From contig NZ_JBNPXH010000008.1 of the NCBI RefSeq assembly GCF_050433395.1, positions 62,001-126,000 on the forward strand: a stretch of 64,000 nucleotides of DNA, read 5' to 3'. The translations under genes were made by a program, and so were the position numbers. Source of the DNA: Mobilitalea torta. GTDB lineage: Bacteria; Bacillota; Clostridia; Lachnospirales; Lachnospiraceae. Below the pieces are notes generated by a model. The model did not search any database. It was not told where the DNA came from and saw only the letters and a list, made by a program, of their open reading frames with translations. Shown one piece after another: positions 32,239-40,370 of this stretch. The first letter of the stretch is position 1, and each line of letters starts with the position of its first letter.

Positions 32239-33588
32239 ATGGCTAACAAAGTTACCTTTGACTATTCGGTTGCGAAAAAGTTTGTTGCAGATTCTGAAGT
32301 AGATATGATTAAGAATGCCACTGTAGCAGCGAAAGACCAACTTATTAATAAGACAGGCGCGGGCAATGACTATCTGGGATGGATTGATCTCCCCATCAAT
32401 TATGACAAGGAGGAATTCGCAAGGATTCAGAAGGCTGCGGCAAAGATCCAGCAGGATTCGGAGGTTCTGCTGGTAATCGGTATCGGCGGCTCCTACCTTG
32501 GCGCCAGAGCTGCCATTGAAGCTTTGAGACACAGTTTTTATAACAGTGTTTCCAGGGAGATCAGAAAAACACCGGAGATCTATTTCTGCGGAAATAATAT
32601 CAGCAGCAATTACATGAATCATCTGATCCAGGTCATCGGGGAGAGAGATTTCTCCATCAATATCATTAGTAAATCCGGCACTACAACAGAGCCGGCAATC
32701 GCGTTCCGCGTATTTAAAAAGCTTCTGAACGAGAGATACGGCAGACAGGAGGCGGCAAAGAGAATCTATGCCACCACGGACAAAGCCCGGGGAGCTCTGA
32801 AGAAGCTGGCTACAGAAGAGGGCTATGAAAGCTTTGTGGTGCCCGATGATGTTGGCGGACGTTATTCCGTGCTTACGGCGGTGGGCCTTCTTCCGATCGC
32901 TGTCAGCGGTGCGGATATTGTTCAGCTGATGGAAGGCGCAGCCAGTATGAGAGAGGCTTGTCTCAACCTGCCCTTTGAAGAGAATGATGCTTTAAAATAT
33001 GCGGCAGTGCGCAATGTTCTGCTTAGAAAAGGCAAGGGAATAGAGATTCTGGTAAATTATGAACCCTCCCTGCACTTTGTTTCCGAGTGGTGGAAGCAGC
33101 TCTACGGAGAGAGCGAGGGCAAGGATCAGAAGGGAATCTATCCGGCATCCGTTGATTTTACCACCGATCTGCATTCCATGGGCCAGTTCATCCAGGATGG
33201 ACAGAGGACCCTGTTTGAAACCGTAATCAATGTGGAGAAATCAGCGACCGAGATTATTCTGGAGGAAGAGGAAGTTGATCTGGACGGCTTGAATTATCTT
33301 GCAGGCAAGAGTGTGGATTTTGTTAATAAGAGTGCCATGAAGGGGACGCTTCTGGCGCATACCGACGGCAATGTCCCTAACTTGAGTGTAACCATGCCGG
33401 AGCAGAACGAGTTCTATCTGGGCGAGCTGTTCTATTTCTTTGAGTTTGCCTGCGGTGTCAGCGGATACCTTCTGGGAGTGAATCCTTTTGACCAGCCGGG
33501 AGTGGAAAGTTATAAGAAGAATATGTTTGCTTTGCTGGGAAAGCCCGGCTTTGAGGCACAGAGAGAAGAGCTGCTGAAGAGACTGTAA
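32239..33588 (+). CDS. pgi: Glucose-6-phosphate isomerase
   Basis: Interconverts glucose 6-phosphate and fructose 6-phosphate in glycolysis. The 449-residue protein is of the shorter Firmicute type. Seen are IGGSYLGARAAIEAL, SKSGTTTEPAIAFRV (phosphate-binding loop), DDVGGRYSVLTAVGLLPIA, the catalytic region FVSEWWKQLYGESEGK and the C-terminal FDQPGVESYKKNMF with the active-site Lys. ATG 32239 follows AAAGGAAGG; the longer frame upstream contains the promoter and is rejected. Confidence 0.97.
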   Translation: MANKVTFDYSVAKKFVADSEVDMIKNATVAAKDQLINKTGAGNDYLGWIDLPINYDKEEFARIQKAAAKIQQDSEVLLVIGIGGSYLGARAAIEALRHSFYNSVSREIRKTPEIYFCGNNISSNYMNHLIQVIGERDFSINIISKSGTTTEPAIAFRVFKKLLNERYGRQEAAKRIYATTDKARGALKKLATEEGYESFVVPDDVGGRYSVLTAVGLLPIAVSGADIVQLMEGAASMREACLNLPFEENDALKYAAVRNVLLRKGKGIEILVNYEPSLHFVSEWWKQLYGESEGKDQKGIYPASVDFTTDLHSMGQFIQDGQRTLFETVINVEKSATEIILEEEEVDLDGLNYLAGKSVDFVNKSAMKGTLLAHTDGNVPNLSVTMPEQNEFYLGELFYFFEFACGVSGYLLGVNPFDQPGVESYKKNMFALLGKPGFEAQREELLKRL

Positions 33589-33593
33589 GCGGG

Positions 33594-33637
33594 AAAGCTG
33601 GAACGCTCCTATGAATTTGAGCTTCCAGCTTTCTTTT
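33594..33637 (+). terminator. Intrinsic terminator of pgi
   Basis: AAAGCTGGAA (33594-33603) pairs exactly with TTCCAGCTTT (33623-33632), followed by a T-rich tract. Confidence 0.85.
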
Positions 33638-33691
33638 ATCGGCCTTATGGAGAACAGTCACAATTCATAATTTGCAGAGTATAATAATGTA

Positions 33692-33959
33692 TAGATGCCG
33701 TATCGGTGCCAGAATAGAAGAGGTGAAAAGGATCGCTAGTGGAGGCCAGATAATGACTGATCCGGAACAGTGATGTGGAATGGGGATACATATCTTTGAG
33801 AATTCGCAACCGAATCCTTATACCTCATCAAGAGCACGAAGCATTGCTGTTCTGATAACTTACCCGAACATTCGGCTGCTTAACATAGATATGACTGGGC
33901 TGCCTGCCGCATTTCTTTCCTGATATAGGGAGGGAATGCGGCAGGCAGCCCGGTTTTTT
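33692..33959 (+). ncRNA. Candidate stand-alone structured RNA with its own terminator
   Basis: TATAAT at 33680-33685 would start a transcript near 33692. It ends in a very strong terminator: a perfect 17 bp stem (33897-33913 with 33935-33951) and TTTTTT. No gene lies downstream on this strand, and no good ORF is inside. The RNA can fold into a long interrupted hairpin: GAACAGUGAUG pairs with CAUUGCUGUUC over 11 positions, with an inner AUUCG-CAAC-CGAAU hairpin and a separate CCGA-ACAT-UCGG hairpin. The shape recalls 6S RNA, but the identity is open. The -35 region is weak. The remaining part of the 33638-34038 gap holds nothing else. Confidence 0.55.
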
Positions 33960-34038
33960 GCCTGTATGTCCGATTGTAGTGTACCAAGCCTCTGCGAAAT
34001 ACCCGGCAAGTCTAACGGCATAAGGTTGAGGGGTTCGG

Positions 34039-34707
34039 TTAAGGCATAACGGCGATATAGTTGTACATCAGGATGAAGTGGCAGATGCTTCCGCCCATAA
34101 CAAAGAGATGGAAGATCTCATGGGAGCCGAAGTATTTATGCCGGTTGTTGAAGATGGGAAGCTTCAGGGCGTAGATGATCCCACCGACGGTATAAATAAT
34201 TCCGCCGGCCAGCAGCCATACAAAAGCAGCGACAGGCAGAGCGTTAATAATCTGGGTAAAGGCAAGCACACAGGTCCAGCCCATGGCAATATATATCACA
34301 GAAGAGAACCATTTGGGACAATGCACCCAGAAGCCGGTTACAATAATCCCGATGAGAGCAATACTCCAGATCAGTACGAGCATAGCCAGACCGGTGCGGC
34401 CTCCCAGTGCAATGAGACAGATGGGAGTATAGGTTCCTGCAATCAGAACATAAATCATCATGTGATCAAATTTCTTGAGCCGGACATGGATCTTTGCAGT
34501 CTTTCCAAAGGTATGGTACACTGTACTTGCAACATACAGCAGGATCATGCTGAGTACAAAGATACCAAGGGAAAGAAGATGGATCGGGCCGGGATGGTGT
34601 GCCGCTTTGATAAGAAGCGGAGTTGCAGCAAAGGCAGTCATCAGAGTGCCGATCAGATGGGTAATGGCGCTGCCGGGATCTTTTGCTTTTACTTTTTTGA
34701 CGGTCAT
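34039..34707 (-). CDS. Hemolysin III / PAQR-family membrane protein
   Basis: A 222-residue protein with seven predicted membrane segments of the hemolysin III (YqfA/TrhA) family in the PAQR superfamily. The three metal-site motifs are present: STVYHTF, the FDHMMIYVLIAGTYTPI segment and GSHEIFHLFVMGGSICHF near the C-terminus. Bacterial members have been linked to membrane lipid homeostasis; true haemolysis is doubtful. It is a single gene on the minus strand, with an AAGGAG site upstream of ATG 34707. Confidence 0.93.
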   Translation of the reverse strand: MTVKKVKAKDPGSAITHLIGTLMTAFAATPLLIKAAHHPGPIHLLSLGIFVLSMILLYVASTVYHTFGKTAKIHVRLKKFDHMMIYVLIAGTYTPICLIALGGRTGLAMLVLIWSIALIGIIVTGFWVHCPKWFSSVIYIAMGWTCVLAFTQIINALPVAAFVWLLAGGIIYTVGGIIYALKLPIFNNRHKYFGSHEIFHLFVMGGSICHFILMYNYIAVMP

Positions 34708-34897
34708 AAAATCAACTCCTTGTAATTAATTATGTTGTGGTTATTAGTATTGTCAAATTCAACAGTATAAATGCATGACATAGAATTGCTGATTTGGCAT
34801 GTAGTTATAAAAACTACGTAATCTATGTTTACATACTACAACAACGCATTGTAAAATGCAAGAAAAAATTTTGTTTTTATTAATTAATGTATTATGA

Positions 34898-34991
34898 TAT
34901 AATGAATGCGTAGTGAACATGATACGAGCTTGCTCGTAATCATGTGATCGGAGCCGGAGATCATGAACATGTTCTTTGTTCATGATATAAT
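34898..34991 (+). repeat. Two promoter-like repeats with inverted repeats upstream of DUF951
   Basis: Two GATATAATG boxes (TATAAT at 34898-34903 and 34986-34991) are 88 bases apart. The second is the end of the inverted repeat ATCATGAACA (34960-34969) / TGTTCATGAT (34977-34986). Between them is the hairpin ACATGATACGAGC-tt-GCTCGTAATCATGT. The layout and the GAGCTTGC loop match the repeats at 28.7 kb. The rest of the 34708-35138 gap is AT-rich, without other features. Confidence 0.65.
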
Positions 34992-35138
34992 GGAAGCGGA
35001 AATGTAAGTCTGCTTGCAATTTTTGCTTGGAGCAAACAACGCCGGGCTGCGAGCTGCTTGTCTTATGTCAGCCGGATCATGAACCTGGTTGCCAATAACA
35101 GAAGGAGCGTGTCTCCGGTGGAAAGGCTGGGGTGTATT

Positions 35139-35336
35139 ATGGATTTAAATCTCGGGGATATTGTAAGGTTGAAAAAACCGCATCCCTGCGGAAGTTTTGA
35201 ATGGGAGATTCTCCGGGTGGGGATGGATTTTCGTTTGAAATGTCTGGGCTGCGGGCATCAGGTAATGCTGCCGCGCAAGCTGGTTGAAAAGAATATGAAA
35301 CAGGTAAGGAAACCGACGGCTGATGGAACAGAATGA
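35139..35336 (+). CDS. DUF951 family protein
   Basis: A 65-residue protein of the DUF951 family common in Firmicutes. It has LGDIVRLKKPHPCGSFEWEILRVGMDFRLKCLGCGHQVMLPR, including a Cys at PHPCG and a CxGC knuckle that may bind metal. GGGGTG precedes ATG 35139; the longer upstream frame lies in leader DNA. It overlaps the next gene by 14 bases. The function is unknown; in related genomes the family is often near translation or replication genes. Confidence 0.88.
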   Translation: MDLNLGDIVRLKKPHPCGSFEWEILRVGMDFRLKCLGCGHQVMLPRKLVEKNMKQVRKPTADGTE

Positions 35337-35586
35337 AATGAGAAGATGTAAGCGCTGTCTTCTGCAGGATATCGCACCGGAGGAATATCTGGAGCATATG
35401 AAAATTTATCTGAACGGGCTGAACGAGGATACGAAAGCGGAGGAGCCTCTCTATCTTGAGCGGCTGTCCAGATGCCGGGAATGTGAGAATCTGAGAGAGG
35501 GAATCTGCCGAATCTGCGGCTGCTTTGTGGAATTTCGGGCAGCGGTAAAAAGCAAGGCCTGTCCGGCAATTCATCCCCTATGGTAA
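35323..35586 (+). CDS. DUF6171-like small zinc-cluster protein
   Basis: An 87-residue protein with a CKRC pair near the N-terminus (Cys9, Cys12) and a cluster CRECENLREGICRICGCF further on, consistent with one or two zinc sites. A helical segment lies between them. I recognise it as DUF6171-like, with no known function. It starts inside the end of the DUF951 gene, so the two are translationally coupled. Confidence 0.75.
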   Translation: MEQNEMRRCKRCLLQDIAPEEYLEHMKIYLNGLNEDTKAEEPLYLERLSRCRECENLREGICRICGCFVEFRAAVKSKACPAIHPLW

Positions 35587-35639
35587 AGAAAAGAACGGAT
35601 ACGGCAAGACTGTGATCCGGCGATATTTTGGAGGTACAG

Positions 35640-36305
35640 ATGAAATATGTATTACTGGATCTGGATGGAACGATCACAGATCCCGGAGTTGGAATTACGA
35701 AGTCGGTTCAATGTGCTCTAAGATCAAAGGGAATATTTGTCCGGGAGCTGGAAAGCCTTTACCGGCATATTGGGCCGCCTCTTAAGACCTCTTTTATGGA
35801 GTTTTATAATTTTAACGAGGAGGAAGCAGAGGAACTGGTGTCGAAGTACCGGGAGTATTTTAAGGATACCGGTATCTATGAGAATCAGGTATACGAAGGG
35901 ATGGAGGAGCTTTTGAAAAAGCTGCGGGCCGCAGGGAAGAAGCTGATTACCGCGACCTCCAAGCCTGAGGTTTTTGCAAAAAAGATACTGGAGCACTTTC
36001 ATCTGGAGCGATACTTTGATGATATCTGCGGTGCTACCCTGGATGAAAGCCGTATTGCCAAGGCGGACGTAATCCGCTATGCTCTGGCGAAGAACGGAAT
36101 TGAGAACCTCTCCCAGGTAGTGATGGTGGGAGACCGGGAGCATGATGTGGAAGGAGCCCGGAAGGTTGGAATTGCTGCCATCGGAGTGCTCTATGGCTAT
36201 GGAAGCAGACAGGAGCTGGAGCAGGCCGGAGCAATGCGGCTGGCAGGAACGGTGGAAGAGCTGTATGATGTGATTATGGATATGGAATGTTCAGAAAGGA
36301 ACTAA
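35640..36305 (+). CDS. HAD-superfamily phosphatase (phosphoglycolate-phosphatase-like)
   Basis: A 221-residue hydrolase. HAD motif I is LLDLDGTITDPG (nucleophile Asp), motif II ITATSKPEVFA, motif III Lys around RIAKADVI and motif IV VMVGDREHDVEGA. A helical cap (KTSFMEFYNFNEEEAEELV) lies between motifs I and II, as in PGP/PpaX/Gph. GGAGG lies six bases before ATG 35640. It is followed at five bases by exoA. The exact phosphate ester is unknown. Confidence 0.9.
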   Translation: MKYVLLDLDGTITDPGVGITKSVQCALRSKGIFVRELESLYRHIGPPLKTSFMEFYNFNEEEAEELVSKYREYFKDTGIYENQVYEGMEELLKKLRAAGKKLITATSKPEVFAKKILEHFHLERYFDDICGATLDESRIAKADVIRYALAKNGIENLSQVVMVGDREHDVEGARKVGIAAIGVLYGYGSRQELEQAGAMRLAGTVEELYDVIMDMECSERN

Positions 36306-36310
36306 GGATT

Positions 36311-37075
36311 ATGAAGCTGGTATCATGGAATGTCAATGGATTACGATCCTGTATTGGGAAAGGCTTTGAGGAGTTTTTTAAACAGGCAGATGCAGATATG
36401 TTCTGCCTTCAGGAGACGAAGCTGCAGCCGGAGCAGGTAGAAGTGGCTTTTGAGGGCTATCATCAGTATTTTAACTCGGCAGTGAAAAAAGGATATTCAG
36501 GAACTGCCCTTTTTTCAAAGAAGAAACCCATCGGTGTGACCTTTGACATGGGGATTGAAAAGCATGACGCGGAAGGCAGGATTATTACTGCGGAATATGA
36601 GGATTTTTATCTGGTCACCGTATATACGCCCAATTCCCAGAGGGAGCTGGCCAGACTGGATTACCGGATGGAATGGGAAGAGGATTTCAGGGAGTTCCTG
36701 CTTGCTCTGGATCAGAAGAAGCCGGTGGTGGTCTGCGGAGATATGAACGTGGCACATAAGGAAATCGACTTGAAGAATCCGAAGTCGAATAAAAGGAATG
36801 CAGGCTTTACCATTGAGGAACGGGATAAGATGACGGCGCTGCTGGACAGCGGCTTCCTTGATACCTTCCGCTATAAATATCCGGACGCGGCGGATGCCTA
36901 CACCTGGTGGTCCTATATGTTTCATGCCAGAGAGAAGAATGTGGGTTGGCGTATTGACTATTTTCTGGCGTCGGAGCGTCTGAAGGACCGGATTGAAGAC
37001 AGCCTGATCTTCAAGGATACCATGGGCAGCGATCATTGTCCCGTGGGGCTTGTTTTGAAAGATGGAAAGGAATAG
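36311..37075 (+). CDS. exoA: Exodeoxyribonuclease III (AP endonuclease)
   Basis: A 254-residue Xth/ExoA-type DNA repair nuclease that cuts at abasic sites. Motifs: VSWNVNGLRSC, FCLQETKL (metal Glu), VTVYTPNSQR, VCGDMNVAHKEIDLKNPKSNKRNAGFT (catalytic Asp/Asn), AYTWWSY, RIDYFLAS and the terminal SDHCPV with catalytic His. ATG 36311 follows AAAGGAAC; the upstream in-frame start lies inside the HAD gene. It sits in a compact run of HAD, exoA and cyclase genes. Confidence 0.95.
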   Translation: MKLVSWNVNGLRSCIGKGFEEFFKQADADMFCLQETKLQPEQVEVAFEGYHQYFNSAVKKGYSGTALFSKKKPIGVTFDMGIEKHDAEGRIITAEYEDFYLVTVYTPNSQRELARLDYRMEWEEDFREFLLALDQKKPVVVCGDMNVAHKEIDLKNPKSNKRNAGFTIEERDKMTALLDSGFLDTFRYKYPDAADAYTWWSYMFHAREKNVGWRIDYFLASERLKDRIEDSLIFKDTMGSDHCPVGLVLKDGKE

Positions 37076-37078
37076 AGA

Positions 37079-37687
37079 ATGAAGCTTTATGATATCACGC
37101 AGGAGCTGTTTCATGGGAAGGTATATCCCGGAGATCTGGCACCCTCCTATGACAGAGTATCGGATATGACCAGGGGGGCTTCCTATAATCTGACGAATTT
37201 GTCCATGGGAGCCCATAATGCCACTCATATTGATGCTCCCTTTCATTTCTATAAGGATGGGAAGACCATGGAGCAGCTTGAGCTGACCCGCTGCATCGGA
37301 CCTTGTTCGGTAATCGAGTTAAGGAGCAGGGAAGAGGCGGAATGGGAGCAGAAGCTGCTGACCAGCCAAAAGAGGCTGCTGATCAAGGGCAATACCGAGA
37401 TCACCCCGGGGATGGCAAGACTGCTGAATGAATATGGAATTCTTCTGGTTGGTGTGGAGACTCAGAGTGTGGGCTCAGAGGACGACACCATGCCGGTGCA
37501 TCTGGAGCTGTTGGGGCAGGAAGTAGTGCTGCTGGAGGGTATCTGCCTGGAAGGGGTTGCTCCGGGAGATTATTTTCTCTTTGCCCCGCCGCTGAAGCTG
37601 GGAGGATGTGAAGGAGCGCCCTGCAGGGCGATATTGATGGAGATGGGGCACCGAGAGACCGGAACCGGACCGGATTGGGGAGCATAG
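37079..37687 (+). CDS. Cyclase-family (kynurenine-formamidase-like) metal hydrolase
   Basis: A 202-residue protein of the cyclase family (PF04199 type), which includes bacterial arylformamidase KynB. The metal site HNATHIDAPFHF is clear, and DITQELFHGKVYPGD at the N-terminus and EGICLEGVAPGDYFLFAPPLKLGGCEGAPCRAIL at the C-terminus fit. There are no tryptophan-catabolism neighbours, so the substrate is open. It starts three bases after the exoA stop and is translationally linked to it. Confidence 0.88.
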   Translation: MKLYDITQELFHGKVYPGDLAPSYDRVSDMTRGASYNLTNLSMGAHNATHIDAPFHFYKDGKTMEQLELTRCIGPCSVIELRSREEAEWEQKLLTSQKRLLIKGNTEITPGMARLLNEYGILLVGVETQSVGSEDDTMPVHLELLGQEVVLLEGICLEGVAPGDYFLFAPPLKLGGCEGAPCRAILMEMGHRETGTGPDWGA

Positions 37688-37721
37688 TTTCGAACTACAA
37701 AAGAATGGAAGGTGGAGTGCA

Positions 37722-38786
37722 ATGGAAGCGATAAGAATAAGAACGGATCAGGCTGAAGCTGGGATGAAGGCGGCTTCGGACGTGTATAACCCCCAGGGGC
37801 AGCTGATAATTCCGAAGGGAACCGTGTTGGACGGACGAACAATTAACCGGCTGCGGTATTATCATATTTATGGGCTTGTGGTTTATCCCAATGAAGTAAC
37901 AGTAGAGCCGGTATCTTATATGGAAATGCTTCGCAGTACACCGGAATTTAAGAAATTCAACCGTACTTATGTAGGCTCCATTCAGAATGTGGAGAATAAC
38001 TTTGGCGGCCTTCTGGAGGGCGGTCAGGAATTTGATCCCGGTAAGCTGCTGGCAGAGACAGAGCGTATCTTGTCAGAGGGAAGAAACGGGGCCCATATTC
38101 TGGAGATGCTCCACGGCATTCGCAATTATGATGATTTAACCTATGTACATGGTCTGAATGTGTCTCTGATCTGCAATGTCTTCGGCAACTGGCTGAAGCT
38201 TCCCAAGGAAGACATCCGGATTCTGACCATTGCCGGCCTGCTGCATGACATCGGCAAGATGCTGATACCCTCGGAGATCATATCAAAGGCGGGTAAGCTG
38301 ACACCGGAAGAATATAAGATTGTCAAGACTCATGCCATGAAGGGCTTTCAGGTACTGAAGGATTTCCCTGTGGACATGAGGGTAAAATATGCGGCTCTGA
38401 TGCATCATGAGAGATGTGACGGAAGCGGCTATCCCAACGGCTTTGTGGCGGAGCAAATCGATGAATTTGCAAAAATTATTGCAATTGCCGATGTCTACGA
38501 TGCCATGACCTCAAGCCGCCGCTACCGCAATGCCATCAGTCCCTTTGATGTAATTGAGGAATTTGAGAAGGATGGCTTCCTGAAATTTGATCCGGGATAC
38601 CTGATGGTCTTCCTGGAGAGGATGGTAGAGTCCTACATCCACAATATGGTACGTCTCAGTGATGGGCGGGAAGGCGAGGTTATCATGATTAACCGTCTCT
38701 CCCTGTCCCGTCCGGTGGTAAAGGTGGGAGAGGTTTATGTGGATTTATCCAAGGAGAGAAAGCTCTCCATCAAAGAAGTAATTTAA
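37722..38786 (+). CDS. HD-GYP domain protein, likely cyclic-di-GMP phosphodiesterase
   Basis: A 354-residue protein. The N-terminal 100 residues are a DUF3391-like or unknown module. The C-terminal half is HD-GYP: LLHDIGKMLIP (HD), KTHAMKGFQVL, MHHERCDGSGYPNG (GYP motif intact), AKIIAIADVYDAMTSSRRYR. HD-GYP enzymes break down cyclic di-GMP (some act on cGAMP). No receiver or membrane sensor domain is present, so input must come from the N-terminal part. A GGAGTG-type site precedes ATG 37722. Confidence 0.93.
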   Translation: MEAIRIRTDQAEAGMKAASDVYNPQGQLIIPKGTVLDGRTINRLRYYHIYGLVVYPNEVTVEPVSYMEMLRSTPEFKKFNRTYVGSIQNVENNFGGLLEGGQEFDPGKLLAETERILSEGRNGAHILEMLHGIRNYDDLTYVHGLNVSLICNVFGNWLKLPKEDIRILTIAGLLHDIGKMLIPSEIISKAGKLTPEEYKIVKTHAMKGFQVLKDFPVDMRVKYAALMHHERCDGSGYPNGFVAEQIDEFAKIIAIADVYDAMTSSRRYRNAISPFDVIEEFEKDGFLKFDPGYLMVFLERMVESYIHNMVRLSDGREGEVIMINRLSLSRPVVKVGEVYVDLSKERKLSIKEVI

Positions 38787-38789
38787 GGT

Positions 38790-39125
38790 CTATACGAATA
38801 CATATTGAACCAGTACCATGTAGATAAGAGCACCCCCTCCGATGCTGAGCAGGGTGTTCTTTTTCCATAAGTGCAGCAGGACAATGGCCAGAATACTGAT
38901 GGCCTCCGGGAGCGCATAGGGAGACTTGAGGAGGGAGATATCCTTAAGGCAGTAGATTACCAGCATTCCGATGATGGTAAAGGGAAGGATATCCGCCAGA
39001 TATTTCATATATTTTGGGATGGGTTTATTCTCGGGGAACAGAAGAAAGGGCAGGGCCCGGGTAAGCAAGGTTCCCAGGGATACAATTATAAAAAAGATGA
39101 TTAACTGCGGTGTGGTATAGTTCAT
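38790..39125 (-). CDS. azlD: AzlD-family branched-chain amino acid export subunit
   Basis: A 111-residue membrane protein with four segments, the small partner of AzlC. Seen are LLTRALPFLLFPENKPIPKYMKYLADILPFTIIGMLVIYCLKDI and a C-terminal LLSIGGGALIYMVLVQ. ATG 39125 follows GGAGAGGAAG and overlaps the azlC stop (ATGA), so they are coupled. The longer frame upstream is inside azlC. Confidence 0.93.
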   Translation of the reverse strand: MNYTTPQLIIFFIIVSLGTLLTRALPFLLFPENKPIPKYMKYLADILPFTIIGMLVIYCLKDISLLKSPYALPEAISILAIVLLHLWKKNTLLSIGGGALIYMVLVQYVFV

Positions 39126-39820
39126 TGCTTCCTCTCCTGTTCCATAGGTTTCTTCAGAATTGTGACGCATAGCAGGATGCAGATCATCGATGGAATAATA
39201 AAATCCGAGGCTCCGAACAGAAGCCGGCACACTATGGCGCTGAGAATGCCGATGAGGGCGGGCAGGTGGTTGGAGGTCTGCCTCCATTGATTGATCAGGA
39301 TCACGACAAAGAGTGCGGTCAGCACAAAATCAATTCCCCTGGTATTAATGGTCAGCAGGCTTCCCAGGACACCGCCCAGGATGGAGCCGAGGACCCAGTA
39401 GATGTGATCCAGAAGGGATACGAACAGATAAAACCATCGCTTCTCCACTCCCTCCGGGATATTGGCGGAGCACAGGATAGAAAAGCTCTCATCCGTCAGG
39501 GAGAAGATGAGATAGGGCTTCATTCTGCCGGTTCCCCGGTAGGCGTTGAGCATGGAGATGCCATAGAAGATATGTCTTGCATTGACGGCGATGGTCATCA
39601 GAAAAGCGCCGAGAGGATCGAAACCGACAGCCAGAAGGGCAACGGTCACAAACTGCATGGAACCGGCATAGACAAAGACACTGGCCAGAACGATCCAAAA
39701 GAGGGAGAAGCCCTTGTCATTCATGAGAATGCCGTAGGCTGTTCCAAGGACAAGGTATCCGGTAAGAACAGGGATGGTATGCGGAAAAGCAGCCTTAAGG
39801 GCTGCTGAGTGCTGCTTCAT
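39122..39820 (-). CDS. azlC: AzlC-family branched-chain amino acid permease
   Basis: A 232-residue membrane protein, large subunit of the AzlCD exporter for branched-chain amino acids and analogues. Characteristic parts: TIPVLTGYLVLGTAYGILM, YAGSMQFVTVALLAVG, NARHIFYGISML and LTDESFSILCS. It has six or so membrane segments. It is the first gene of the azlCD pair. No regulator is adjacent. Confidence 0.95.
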   Translation of the reverse strand: MKQHSAALKAAFPHTIPVLTGYLVLGTAYGILMNDKGFSLFWIVLASVFVYAGSMQFVTVALLAVGFDPLGAFLMTIAVNARHIFYGISMLNAYRGTGRMKPYLIFSLTDESFSILCSANIPEGVEKRWFYLFVSLLDHIYWVLGSILGGVLGSLLTINTRGIDFVLTALFVVILINQWRQTSNHLPALIGILSAIVCRLLFGASDFIIPSMICILLCVTILKKPMEQERKQ

Positions 39821-39874
39821 AATGTATGCTCCTTAGACGTGTAAAGTAGCGGCCAGGCGGTAATGGCGGCCTCA

Positions 39875-40276
39875 TTATCTTTTTGAGCTTCCGGCATAAA
39901 CGGGCGTAAAGTCTTCGCTGTCGGCGCAGACAAAGCCGGAGAATTCAGCGGTAAGCTGCTCAAAATACGGGATAGTCAGGGACAGATCCGCCTCGCACAG
40001 GGTGATGGCAAAAATGGTTTGTATCCCTCTGTTCTTCACAAAAGCGGCGTCGGAGGGGCTCTGAAAATCAACCTCCATAGCCTCCAGGTCCACTGAATTG
40101 CCGTTTGGAAGAACAAGCTCCATCACATCCATGTCAGTCCATAGCTCTACCGTCAGGCCTTTGGTATTGTGAAAAAGTCTGCCGATATCAGCCGCCGATA
40201 CCTTGGCCGGCGTCATGTAAAATAAATCAATGAATTGCTTTGGTGGTTCCTTAGTGGAATTCTTCTTATTTGCCAT
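39875..40276 (-). CDS. Conserved-looking hypothetical protein
   Basis: A 133-residue acidic soluble protein with no family I recognise. After a Lys-rich start it reads as a mixed alpha/beta domain (FIDLFYMTPAKVSAADIGRLFHNTKGLTVELWTDMDVMELVLPNG, FAITLCEADLSLTIPYFEQL), with no signal peptide or membrane span. Strand-rich pattern and lack of cysteine clusters suggest a binding or adaptor domain, which is a guess. GAGAGGT lies before the ATG. It is 55 bases upstream of azlC and may be transcribed with it. Confidence 0.7.
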   Translation of the reverse strand: MANKKNSTKEPPKQFIDLFYMTPAKVSAADIGRLFHNTKGLTVELWTDMDVMELVLPNGNSVDLEAMEVDFQSPSDAAFVKNRGIQTIFAITLCEADLSLTIPYFEQLTAEFSGFVCADSEDFTPVYAGSSKR

Positions 40277-40370
40277 AAAAGACCTCTCTGATATTTATTT
40301 CATAATCCTGCTTGTTGTGCACTTACGCTTCATTATATTATAATAAATCGAAAATGGCAAGAAAGCGGAG

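Noticed and set aside
33692..33890. Lysine riboswitch at the 33.7 kb RNA
   Set aside because: An AGAGGTG start gave a first impression, but the GCCGAAG and other core motifs are missing and no gene follows on this strand.
34078..34725. 215-codon open frame on the plus strand over the hemolysin III gene
   Set aside because: It is the antisense shadow of a clear seven-segment membrane protein, with low-complexity composition and no ribosome site.
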